In this document: piece after piece, positions 1 through 5,748 of the stretch
Numbering within the stretch: the first letter of the stretch is position 1
Layout of the letters: the number at the start of each line of letters is the position of its first letter
Translations under genes and position numbers: made by a program
Notes under the pieces: model-generated
What the model saw: the letters and a program-made list of their open reading frames with translations, nothing else
Databases searched by the model: none
What the model was told of the DNA's origin: nothing
Origin: JBDRLD01 sp043813445
Lineage (GTDB): Bacteria; Patescibacteriota; Patescibacteriia; JACPHY01
NCBI GenBank assembly: GCA_043813445.1
Contig: JBDRLD010000107.1
Span: 1 to 15,233 of the forward strand
Direction: 5' to 3'
DNA: 15,233 nucleotides

Positions 1-1
1 C

Positions 2-163
2 TCCGGATCGCGCCGCATCCATGCACATCTGTTTCGGACCTCCGCCGCCGACGCCTGGTGCGCGATCGTGCGCCAGGAGAACGTCGTGGATCTCGCCCTC
101 CAGAACGAGGACGGCACGACGTCGTACTTCGGTACGAACACGGCGGCGCTGATCTGCGAGTAG
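2..163 (+). CDS. 3' end of an unidentified protein (partial)
   Basis: An open frame runs from the window edge to a TAG stop at 161-163 and encodes the last 53 residues of a protein, ending TNTAALICE. The tail is mixed polar and hydrophobic (for example DAWCAIVRQENVV, then an Asn/Asp/Gly-rich stretch) with no motif I recognise. Coding status rests on the open frame and on the strong hairpin terminator 27 bases after the stop, on the same strand. The start lies outside the window. No function is proposed. Confidence 0.5.
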   Translation, partial: SGSRRIHAHLFRTSAADAWCAIVRQENVVDLALQNEDGTTSYFGTNTAALICE

Positions 164-189
164 ACGCCGCGCCGCTCGCAGGACCACCG

Positions 190-220
190 AACCACCCCGA
201 CTTGTCGGGGTGGTTCTTCG
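190..220 (+). terminator. Rho-independent terminator after the partial gene
   Basis: A perfect 11-bp stem pairs 190-200 with 205-215 around a CTTG loop and is followed by a T-rich stretch (TTCTTCGTTGCTT). It ends the + strand gene and lies just beyond the 3' end of the convergent mbfA-like gene, so it may serve both. Confidence 0.85.
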
Positions 221-231
221 TTGCTTCACAT

Positions 232-1197
232 CTATAACGCGATTCCCCAGATCGAACGCACCGCGATTCCAATCGCGTACGTCACTCCTACCGCGATGCC
301 GAGGATAACCACGTTCGTAAGCATCCGACGCGCGACGCGCATGCCGGTCAAAAATGCGAGCAATGAAGAGACGAGCGCCATGACTATAGCTGCGGCGCAC
401 ACGGAAACAATCAGCGTCCGCGCGCCGAGGAGTACCGGAAGCACCGGCACCATTGCCCCGAGCACGTACGAAATGCCGACGAGTACCGCAGCGGCGATCG
501 GATGGGCGACCCCAGAATCTCCGTCTCCCTTCCCGAGAAACACGCGCCTCCGATGGTCCGTATGCGCAACCTCGCGCTCGGAATCAAGTGCAACGTACGC
601 ACCTGCAGCCATCGAAATCGCACCAGCGATCGAAACCGTGAGTGATGCGACGATAATCGCACTGGAGCTGGAGAATGCCGCGAAGAATCCACTCACCGCG
701 CCGAGGATTTCCACGAGACCATCATTGAGACCGAGGAAGATATTCCGAATCCGATCCGCGCTGAGCACCCGCGCACCACCAACATCTTCCAGGATCGCAT
801 CCTCATGCTCGAACTCGTCTTCGAGCACTCCGCGCACCGCCTTCCCGAGCGGATCGTTTTTGTATAACTCCCAAACCGTCAGGTACTTTCGGATACCGTA
901 TACTTCGATCGACTCAAGAACGAGGTGGATGCCGGACGATCCGAACATACGACAGAACCCGCTCAAGAGCACGAGCTTCATCCGGCGCCGCGCATCAAGT
1001 CGGTCGAGCGACTCAAGCGAAAAAAACTTCTGCCAGAACTCGGTGTGTCGTTCCTCTATTGGGATGAGTTGGTCGAGCACATCCGCGTGTGGCCCAACGG
1101 TGCAGCGTTTGCGAAGCTTCCGGTAAAGTGTGAGATCAAAAAGCTCATCCAAGACGAGTTGTCGACCGAGGCGCACATTTTTAACATGATTCTTCAT
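232..1197 (-). CDS. MbfA-type ferritin-like/VIT1 fusion, predicted Fe/Mn membrane transporter
   Basis: The protein has 321 aa and two domains. Residues 10-140 form a ferritin/rubrerythrin-like four-helix region with candidate metal ligands at E18, the EERH motif (E48, E49, H51), E95/E98 and the ExEFEHE cluster (E126-E132). Residues 150-321 are a VIT1/CCC1 (DUF125) membrane domain with its signature LNDGLVEILGAVSG (157-170), the SMAAGAY segment and about five hydrophobic helices. The order matches MbfA of rhizobia (about 325 aa), an inner-membrane iron exporter whose ferritin domain faces the cytoplasm; export of Fe(II) or Mn(II) is inferred from that family. The ATG at 1197 is the only usable start before an upstream in-frame stop. 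Its Shine-Dalgarno (AAGGAA) is poorly placed, 12 bases away. A TGG-TACACT extended -10 lies at 1249-1257 without a good -35. Confidence 0.88.
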   Translation of the reverse strand: MKNHVKNVRLGRQLVLDELFDLTLYRKLRKRCTVGPHADVLDQLIPIEERHTEFWQKFFSLESLDRLDARRRMKLVLLSGFCRMFGSSGIHLVLESIEVYGIRKYLTVWELYKNDPLGKAVRGVLEDEFEHEDAILEDVGGARVLSADRIRNIFLGLNDGLVEILGAVSGFFAAFSSSSAIIVASLTVSIAGAISMAAGAYVALDSEREVAHTDHRRRVFLGKGDGDSGVAHPIAAAVLVGISYVLGAMVPVLPVLLGARTLIVSVCAAAIVMALVSSLLAFLTGMRVARRMLTNVVILGIAVGVTYAIGIAVRSIWGIAL

Positions 1198-1267
1198 ACG
1201 TCTAATACATTCCTTCGCAGGAAGCTACCCTCCTAAGCTCTCTATATTAGTGTACCAGAGCACCCGA

Positions 1268-1328
1268 CAGGACGGGCGGGGACAACGCCACCGCCCCTAC
1301 GTCAAGTCGGGAGCGGACGCAGCAAACT
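1268..1328 (+). repeat. 61-bp direct repeat, copy 1 (palindromic unit plus tail)
   Basis: This copy matches 1491-1551 at 59 of 61 positions by eye. It starts with a GGGCGG...CCGCCC hairpin followed by CTACG, then a unique-looking tail (GTCAAGTCGGGAGCGG and onward to AGCAAACT). The first part of the tail is shared with the unit at 1431-1476. Confidence 0.85.
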
Positions 1329-1338
1329 CGGACTCTCT

Positions 1339-1366
1339 GCGTAGGGGAGGCCTTTTATACCGGCCC
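1339..1366 (-). repeat. Degenerate palindromic repeat unit (inverted)
   Basis: This reads as GCGTAGGGG...GGCCC on the + strand, the inverted orientation of the CCGCCCCTACG units on either side. Its stem is broken by mismatches, leaving about 4 bp (GGCC/GGCC). It looks like a decayed member of the family. Confidence 0.5.
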
Positions 1367-1372
1367 ATCTTC

Positions 1373-1406
1373 ACGTAGGGGCGGCCTTCTATGGCCGCCC
1401 GCGTGT
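1373..1406 (-). repeat. Palindromic repeat unit (inverted orientation)
   Basis: A perfect 8-bp stem pairs 1379-1386 with 1393-1400 around a TTCTAT loop, with ACGTA on one flank and GCGTGT on the other. Read on the minus strand, it aligns end to end with the unit at 1431-1476. The innermost stem pairs differ, but pairing is kept. Confidence 0.75.
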
Positions 1407-1430
1407 GGTGTAGGACGAACGCGAAGCAAG

Positions 1431-1476
1431 ACACGGGCGGGGATTGAACCCCGCCCCTACGTCAAGTCGGGAGCGG
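1431..1476 (+). repeat. Palindromic repeat unit with shared tail
   Basis: A perfect 8-bp stem pairs 1435-1442 with 1449-1456 around an ATTGAA loop. It is followed by CTACGTCAAGTCGGGAGCGG, the same tail that begins the tails of the two 61-bp copies. Confidence 0.8.
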
Positions 1477-1490
1477 GATAAATCGCCCAT

Positions 1491-1551
1491 CAGGACGGGC
1501 GGGGACGACGCCACCGCCCCTACATCAAGTCGGGAGCGGACGCAGCAAACT
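1491..1551 (+). repeat. 61-bp direct repeat, copy 2
   Basis: This is the partner of 1268-1328, 223 bases downstream in the same orientation. Two differences were seen: A to G in the hairpin loop and G to A in the CTACG motif. Confidence 0.85.
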
Positions 1552-1569
1552 GACGGGGGTCGACCCGTA

Positions 1570-1606
1570 ACGGAAATGAAAGAGCGGCCCCGGATGGGGA
1601 CCGCTC
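1570..1606 (-). terminator. Terminator of the regulator operon
   Basis: On the minus strand a long stem pairs 1601-1606 with 1582-1587 and continues with GGGG/CCCC (1596-1599 with 1588-1591), one base bulged. It is followed by TTTCATTT. It lies 19 bases past the stop of the sigma-like gene. Confidence 0.8.
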
Positions 1607-1624
1607 CTAATTGACCGCGAGATG

Positions 1625-2866
1625 TTAGTCGCGTGCGTGGTAGAGCTCTGCGCGTAACTCAGGGTGCATCGTGCAACCGAGCTGGAGACCGAATCCATCG
1701 AGCTGCTGCTCGAGCACACGACGCGCTCCATCACCGAACCCTTGTTGACTCGAGAGCTCGCCCACCTGCAACTGTACGACATCGCCCATACACATCACGC
1801 CGAACGAGTCGAAGATATGCTCGACGCGAGGCGGCACCTCGATATACTCGCGCCACGGTTTCCGAAGAATCGGCACAAGCACCGGATCGCACAGAAACTT
1901 GCTGAGCGATGCCTTATGGAAACGCACGAGGAGATCGGACGGAAATTCCGCATGTTCATACGCGTGACCATCAGCGCGTCGTTGTGCCTCTGCGAATGCG
2001 AGGTACCGAGACGCGGCCTCGTCGAGACCACCATTTGTGGAACGTACCGGAGTGAGAAGCTGGCGGAGTGTCGGCTTCCGTAGCTGTTTGATGCAGTCCG
2101 CAGCTATCTGACGAATTCTCTCACCACTACACCCACGCTCTTCACCAAGTGGGCGTAGGCCAACAGCTTCCTTGCCGTCAAGTTCGTAACGGGCACGGAG
2201 GATGTCACGATGCTGCGGATCGAGCAGCTCGAGCACGGTATCGACGAGTGCGTAGGCGGAAACCGGCCAATCCTGTTCTTTCGGCCCGGCATACTCCTCG
2301 ACGATCGAGGTGCCGAGGCGTTCGACGATCGCATCGAGTGACGCGATCGACCGTGGAAGTATTCGCTCACCACTTGCCACTTCATTGAGGAAGCGTAGCA
2401 ACATGGCTCGACCCCGCTCTGGCACCTGTGGTGTCTTTGTGCCTCGCGCACGTGAGGCGGGTGCCTCTTCGCTGTCGATAGCACGGAGGAGCTCTTCGTA
2501 CCGCTGTCGCTTCATCGACACATGACATCGAGCCGCGAGACGATTGATCGCAAACGCGATCCCATCCAGCTTCGCTTCCGCAGCACGTACACCAAGCCAG
2601 TGTTCAAGAATCTGTCGGAAGCTTCGCTCTACCTCACCAAGACCCTTCCTACTCGTCAGATCGATGTATGAACGAATTGCACGCAGAAATGCGGTGCGCT
2701 CATCCGTCTCGGCATGCACCGGGTTGTTGCCTCGCTGCAGTCTCCGTACATCGACGTAGAGCGTTACCGAGCTCCACTTCGATGCTGCTGCGATTACTCG
2801 CACCGGAACACCGCACACGAGGCACTCACGAAGTACTGCGAGACGCTCATTCGTATCCCTAGCCAT
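1625..2866 (-). CDS. Sigma-70 region 4 / RNAP alpha-CTD-like fusion regulator
   Basis: The protein has 413 aa. Residues 207-265 look like sigma-70 region 4, with LLDPQHRDILRARYELDG, then a helix-turn-helix with RPLGEERGCSGERIRQI ahead of a basic helix. Residues 343-397 resemble the RNA polymerase alpha C-terminal domain (VPPRVEHIFDSFGV, MGDVVQL, QGFGDGARRVLEQQLDGFGL), two helix-hairpin-helix-like units. Residues 8-45 may form another helix-turn-helix with a faint FlhC flavour; this is weak. No sigma region 2 (core binding and -10 melting) is visible, so it is unlikely to be a classic sigma factor. A DNA-binding transcription regulator is inferred. The ATG at 2866 has a GAGGGG Shine-Dalgarno 4 bases upstream. 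It is the last gene of a three-gene operon, 9 bases after the previous stop. Confidence 0.8.
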   Translation of the reverse strand: MARDTNERLAVLRECLVCGVPVRVIAAASKWSSVTLYVDVRRLQRGNNPVHAETDERTAFLRAIRSYIDLTSRKGLGEVERSFRQILEHWLGVRAAEAKLDGIAFAINRLAARCHVSMKRQRYEELLRAIDSEEAPASRARGTKTPQVPERGRAMLLRFLNEVASGERILPRSIASLDAIVERLGTSIVEEYAGPKEQDWPVSAYALVDTVLELLDPQHRDILRARYELDGKEAVGLRPLGEERGCSGERIRQIAADCIKQLRKPTLRQLLTPVRSTNGGLDEAASRYLAFAEAQRRADGHAYEHAEFPSDLLVRFHKASLSKFLCDPVLVPILRKPWREYIEVPPRVEHIFDSFGVMCMGDVVQLQVGELSSQQGFGDGARRVLEQQLDGFGLQLGCTMHPELRAELYHARD

Positions 2867-2875
2867 GAATCCCCT

Positions 2876-3100
2876 CTACCTATGTAGTTGTTCGGTGACG
2901 TGAGAGACGCTCGGAGAACAGACGCACTCGGAGAAGCCGCATCGATCACAAACATAGAATCGCTGTGGTGCAAACCGGAGGCCACCACAAACCATACACA
3001 AGACCAACCCACCGCTCCCGGACTGAAACACCGCAGATTCTATGCCGGTGCCTCCACAGGCCACACAGCGCTTCCGTACTGTCATTCGTCGCGGAGACAT
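2876..3100 (-). CDS. Small Zn-ribbon-like protein (74 aa)
   Basis: The protein has four cysteine pairs: C12/C15 (CVACGGTG, similar to DnaJ-type zinc fingers), C35/C38 (CMVCGG), C51/C54 (CDRC) and C59/C61. This fits one or two structural zinc sites. The ATG at 3100 is chosen over an upstream ATG at 3115 because GAGGGG lies 7 bases before it, whereas 3115 has no Shine-Dalgarno. The stop of the preceding small gene (3112-3114) overlaps this Shine-Dalgarno region and the sigma-like gene starts 9 bases after this stop, so the three are probably co-translated. A partner role for the downstream regulator is inference from position only. No exact family is recognised. Confidence 0.7.
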   Translation of the reverse strand: MSPRRMTVRKRCVACGGTGIESAVFQSGSGGLVLCMVCGGLRFAPQRFYVCDRCGFSECVCSPSVSHVTEQLHR

Positions 3101-3111
3101 ACATGTACCCC

Positions 3112-3309
3112 TCATCGGAGCGCAAGCGGAAATCGCTCACGCTCTCGAGTGCACTTCACGCAACGAACGACACGGATGTACTGCATCCCGTCAAATCTCG
3201 TCGCAACAAGAACATCGCGGTGTACGCCTCCATATGGACATCGCCAATCCACGATGTACATAACCGACGCGCATACCGCGACAAGTGCCACACCCCATAA
3301 GGCAGCCAT
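3112..3309 (-). CDS. Small membrane protein with Cys pair (65 aa)
   Basis: One hydrophobic helix (residues 3-20, starting MAALWGVALVAV) is followed by a polar tail with WRCPYGGVHRDVL and VVRCVKC, that is C24, C50 and C53, which may bind metal. The reading frame stays open upstream, but the ATG at 3309 is the likely start because GAGGAG lies 4 bases before it and the upstream part contains no sensible protein. It is the first gene of the operon with the Zn-ribbon protein and the sigma-like regulator. A single-pass protein in front of a regulator recalls anti-sigma or sensor pairs, but nothing in the sequence proves that. Confidence 0.6.
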   Translation of the reverse strand: MAALWGVALVAVCASVMYIVDWRCPYGGVHRDVLVATRFDGMQYIRVVRCVKCTRERERFPLALR

Positions 3310-3441
3310 ACCACTCCTCACAATGCAAAACGCTGCATGCTGGACGCTCGACGCCAGGCGTGGAACGAATCCCACGTCATAACGTATTGCGTAGTGCATG
3401 CTGCATCGTGCATCCTGTCCGATCTTCAATTATCCAAAGAA
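3310..3441 (-). other. Long structured 5' leader of the regulator operon
   Basis: About 130 bases separate the predicted transcription start (near 3442) from the first start codon. The leader holds a 7-bp hairpin with a TTCG loop (3359-3376, one G-T pair) and GCATGCTG twice in the same orientation about 50 bases apart. No known riboswitch class was recognised. Confidence 0.4.
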
Positions 3442-3448
3442 CGCACCA

Positions 3449-3477
3449 AGCGTACCGCATTCGACCACGTCTGTCAA
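3449..3477 (-). promoter_or_regulatory. Promoter of the regulator operon
   Basis: On the minus strand TTGACA (3472-3477) and TACGCT (3449-3454) are separated by exactly 17 bp. Confidence 0.7.
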
Positions 3478-3568
3478 CAAACGCCACCAATGCAGCGATA
3501 CTGGGTGAAAAACGATCCTCCCGGACAATGCCATAGCCATGGTACTCTCATCGTCCGAATCGTGTCTT

Positions 3569-4657
3569 CTACTCATCTCCTGTTCCGTCAACGACGAGCT
3601 GCCCGCACGCAGCAGCGATGTCTTCGCCCATAGTCCTGCGCTGCGTCACATCGATCCCAGCATCGAGAAGTATTTGCTTGAATGCGACAACACGATTGTG
3701 CTCACTTTGCGAGAATGCTTTTCCAGACACGGAATTCCACGGAATTACATTCACCTTTCTCGATCCGGTGTGCCGCAAGTATGTCGCGAGTCCACGAGCA
3801 TGTTTCGGCATATCATTAACTCCATTGAGTAACAGATACTCGTACGTCACATAGTGACGACGATTCCCGAGCTGCACGTCGTAGCGTCGCGACCAGTCTG
3901 CGAGGCGTTCGAGAAAATTCGGCACGGTCGTTGGGATGATCGCTTTTCGCTGCTCTTCGTTCGCACTGTGTAGAGAAATGGCGATACGTACGTTTGGCCA
4001 TTCCGGATCGGTGAGCAATTTCTCCATCTGTGGGAGCACGCCAACTGTCGAAACGGTAATCCGTGTCGGCCCGATATCTGTCATCCGAAGCCACGTCGCA
4101 ATCGCACACTTCACGTGCTCGTAATTTGCGAGTGGCTCACCCATCCCCATGAACACTACATTGCTGATACGCGTTCTCTCATCACCATCCTTCGGATGGT
4201 CGTGGAGAAAATACAACCAATATCGATACTGATCAGCAATCTCATCTTCTGTGAGGCTGCGCTTAAGCCCCATCGTGCCCGTTGCACAGAACGCGCAGCG
4301 CATTGCACAGCCGATCTGTGACGAAACACAGATAGTCCACTGCCCACGACGGTTCTGCATGAGTACCGTCTCAAATCGAAGCGCGTCGTTGGTTTCGAGT
4401 ATTGCTTTCCACGTGTCCCCGCTACTACTCTCCAGACAACGCACCTCGCGCACCGACATCCACGGCACACCGGCATCGAGTACCTCTCGCATCGCCTTTG
4501 GGAGCGTGGAAATCTGTGACCATCCGCGAATCGCCGGGTCGTAGAGCGCGCGATCCACTTGTTCGAGACGATACGACGGTGCATCCGGCATCGATGAGTG
4601 GATACAATCAGCACGGGTTATTGGCACTGAATCATTTTGTTGTTCGGTGGCTGTCAT
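3569..4657 (-). CDS. rlmN: RlmN, 23S rRNA A2503 / tRNA A37 C2-methyltransferase
   Basis: This 362-aa radical-SAM enzyme methylates C2 of adenine in 23S rRNA (A2503, E. coli numbering) and in some tRNAs (A37). Residues 28-75 form the N-terminal helical RNA-binding domain. The [4Fe-4S] motif is C117-x3-C121-x2-C124, within SSQIGCAMRCAFCATGTMG. The SAM-binding GMGEP is at 171-175, followed by TVSTVGVLP, ISLHSAN and NVIPWN. The methyl-carrying cysteine expected near the C-terminus is C351 (AAACGQL), so the active site looks complete. Length is normal for the family. The ATG at 4657 has a weak AAGAG upstream; M23 (4591) is an alternative. It has its own promoter and is divergent from the 4790 gene. 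Confidence 0.97.
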   Translation of the reverse strand: MTATEQQNDSVPITRADCIHSSMPDAPSYRLEQVDRALYDPAIRGWSQISTLPKAMREVLDAGVPWMSVREVRCLESSSGDTWKAILETNDALRFETVLMQNRRGQWTICVSSQIGCAMRCAFCATGTMGLKRSLTEDEIADQYRYWLYFLHDHPKDGDERTRISNVVFMGMGEPLANYEHVKCAIATWLRMTDIGPTRITVSTVGVLPQMEKLLTDPEWPNVRIAISLHSANEEQRKAIIPTTVPNFLERLADWSRRYDVQLGNRRHYVTYEYLLLNGVNDMPKHARGLATYLRHTGSRKVNVIPWNSVSGKAFSQSEHNRVVAFKQILLDAGIDVTQRRTMGEDIAAACGQLVVDGTGDE

Positions 4658-4665
4658 ATCTCTTT

Positions 4666-4694
4666 AGCGTACTCAATACTATTTTTCCGGACAA
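4666..4694 (-). promoter_or_regulatory. Promoter of rlmN
   Basis: On the minus strand TTGTCC (4689-4694) and TACGCT (4666-4671) are 17 bp apart. The -10 is identical to those of the regulator operon and the transporter; the -35 is weaker. The predicted leader is very short. Confidence 0.5.
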
Positions 4695-4724
4695 GCAGTG
4701 GAGCACCACTTCACCTCGCACGGT

Positions 4725-4753
4725 TTGACGAGCTTATTTCCTAGCTATACCAT
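4725..4753 (+). promoter_or_regulatory. Promoter of the 4790 gene
   Basis: TTGACG (4725-4730) and TACCAT (4748-4753) are 17 bp apart. It points away from the rlmN promoter, with 30 bp between the two -35 boxes. Confidence 0.55.
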
Positions 4754-4789
4754 ACACGTGCGAACAGATCATTCCCATTGGAGGCACAT

Positions 4790-5137
4790 GTGGAAACGAA
4801 CGAGAACGAGTCAAAAAGGGGTAGCGGCCGCACGATTGACCGCGACGCGCTAACTGCAAAGACAGGCGTCAACGTCTTCGGCTACAGAAATCCTCATGCG
4901 CACTTCATGGATGAACTTTGTCCGAAGTGCGGCCAAGGCGATGTCGTCTGCTGCTACTGCGACATGGGGTTCACAGACTACTACGACGAATTCTGGCACG
5001 TCTGCATGAATCCGAATTGTGACCACCTGCTTCACAGTGGATCCTACACCGGTACCGGCTGCGAATCCGACTCAGACCTCGTCTGCCCTTTCTGCCGCTT
5101 CAATCACATCAGTGGTCATCCGTACGAACCGAAGTAA
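4790..5137 (+). CDS. Cys-rich zinc-ribbon-like protein (115 aa)
   Basis: The start is GTG at 4790: a perfect GGAGG (4780-4784) lies 5 bases before it, while the in-frame TTG at 4778 sits on the ribosome site itself. After a charged N-terminus (1-40) come C44/C47 (CPKCG), C54/C55/C57 (CCYC), C72/C77 (CMNPNC), C91 and C99/C102 (CPFC), enough for two or more zinc ribbons, with acidic and aromatic residues between. There is no membrane segment or signal peptide, so it is probably cytoplasmic. It has its own promoter and a strong terminator, so it is monocistronic. No known family is recognised; nucleic-acid or protein binding is only a guess. Confidence 0.75.
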   Translation: METNENESKRGSGRTIDRDALTAKTGVNVFGYRNPHAHFMDELCPKCGQGDVVCCYCDMGFTDYYDEFWHVCMNPNCDHLLHSGSYTGTGCESDSDLVCPFCRFNHISGHPYEPK

Positions 5138-5173
5138 GCGCGTCTGTAACGACTATACGCGCTAAGTACGCCG

Positions 5174-5211
5174 AGTGCGCCCTCTCCAATGAGGGCGCAC
5201 TTCCTATTCCC
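5174..5211 (+). terminator. Terminator of the Cys-rich gene
   Basis: A perfect 11-bp stem pairs 5174-5184 with 5191-5201 around TCCAAT and is followed by TCCTATTCCC. The U-tract is weak but the stem is strong. Confidence 0.8.
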
Positions 5212-5213
5212 TA

Positions 5214-5258
5214 TTGTAAAGAGGAAGCGCCGTGCAGCGTGAATAGCTGAACGGCGCT
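5214..5258 (-). terminator. Terminator of the small membrane-protein gene
   Basis: On the minus strand the 8-bp stem AGCGCCGT/ACGGCGCT (5251-5258 with 5226-5233) is followed by TCCTCTTT. The 17-base loop is long, so support is moderate. Confidence 0.55.
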
Positions 5259-5295
5259 CTCGGTGGGATGTCGAGCGGGACGGAACGGTGCATCC

Positions 5296-5520
5296 TCACG
5301 CGAGGATTAGCAGGACGCCGATGACGATGATCGTGGCCTTTTCGGAGAAGACGCCTGCGAAGAAGGTGATGACACCGAGTACGCCGAACGTCAGCGCGGT
5401 GCCATCGTTGCTTGCCTTGCCGTCGGTACCAAGCCACCGACATGCGTCAACAAGCAGTAGGAGGGACACATACCACAACGGCATAAGCCGCTGCAGAAGA
5501 CGAGTGAACAAATGAGCCAT
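5296..5520 (-). CDS. Small membrane protein, three predicted helices (74 aa)
   Basis: Hydrophobic segments at residues 14-30 (PLWYVSLLLLVDACRWL), 41-58 (TALTFGVLGVITFFAGVF) and 60-74 are separated by a short polar loop (TDGKASNDG). The ATG at 5520 is chosen because GGAGG lies 5 bases upstream; the longer frame to 5565 overlaps the promoter's downstream region and has no Shine-Dalgarno. It has its own near-consensus promoter and terminator. It is divergent from the MCE-like gene, with less than 100 bp between promoters, which may hint at a shared envelope role. No family is recognised. Confidence 0.7.
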   Translation of the reverse strand: MAHLFTRLLQRLMPLWYVSLLLLVDACRWLGTDGKASNDGTALTFGVLGVITFFAGVFSEKATIIVIGVLLILA

Positions 5521-5569
5521 GGTACCTCCAAAATAGCGCCGACCTCGTCGTATCAGCGCCACCATGTGC

Positions 5570-5598
5570 AGTATATTCTATATGGACATCAATGTCAA
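5570..5598 (-). promoter_or_regulatory. Promoter of the small membrane-protein gene
   Basis: On the minus strand TTGACA (5593-5598) and TATACT (5570-5575) are 17 bp apart, close to full consensus. The leader is about 43 bases. Confidence 0.8.
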
Positions 5599-5658
5599 CG
5601 AACATCGCACCGAAAGGTGTGGGCGTGGCGGATACACCAAACACAGCGCTGGACTGGC

Positions 5659-5687
5659 TTGACAGAGACAGCAGCGCGAGATACCCT
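5659..5687 (+). promoter_or_regulatory. Promoter of the MCE-like/LEA2-like pair
   Basis: TTGACA (5659-5664) and TACCCT (5682-5687) are 17 bp apart. The predicted leader before the ATG at 5749 is about 55 bases. Confidence 0.65.
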
Positions 5688-5748
5688 ATCTGTGCGAAGC
5701 AACTCGGTTTTCGCGTCCATTCAAAATTGAAAAGGAGAGGACTACGCC

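Larger units (their letters stand above)
1198..1581. other. Non-coding region packed with palindromic repeats
   Basis: This 384-base stretch lies between the 5' end of the mbfA-like gene and the terminator of the regulator operon. No credible gene is seen on either strand. From about 1268 to 1551 it is made almost entirely of five related GC-rich palindromic units, listed separately. The part next to the gene (1198-1267) should hold its promoter; only an extended -10 candidate (minus strand, 1249-1257) was found. Confidence 0.75.

Noticed and set aside
221..1126. 301-codon open frame on the + strand
   Set aside because: It is antisense to the mbfA-like gene, which has clear VIT1 and ferritin motifs. 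The frame's product is a Ser/Arg/Thr-rich shadow with no domain.
1277..1305. Promoter of the mbfA-like gene inside the repeat (TTGACG at 1300-1305, minus strand)
   Set aside because: The hexamer 17 bp downstream is TCCCCG, which is not a -10. The TTGACG is part of every copy of the repeat tail.
1268..1551. Repeats as a CRISPR array
   Set aside because: Units lie in both orientations, have unequal spacing, differ in length, and there is no regular spacer or cas gene.
2888..3382. 164-codon + strand frame over the small-gene operon
   Set aside because: The minus strand has three consecutive genes with Shine-Dalgarno sites, Cys pairs, a promoter and a terminator. The + frame is Thr/Arg/His-rich noise.
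3112..3429. Longer (105-codon) version of the small membrane Cys protein
   Set aside because: The upstream 40 codons begin at a TTG without a Shine-Dalgarno and read like leader sequence. GAGGAG clearly marks the ATG at 3309.
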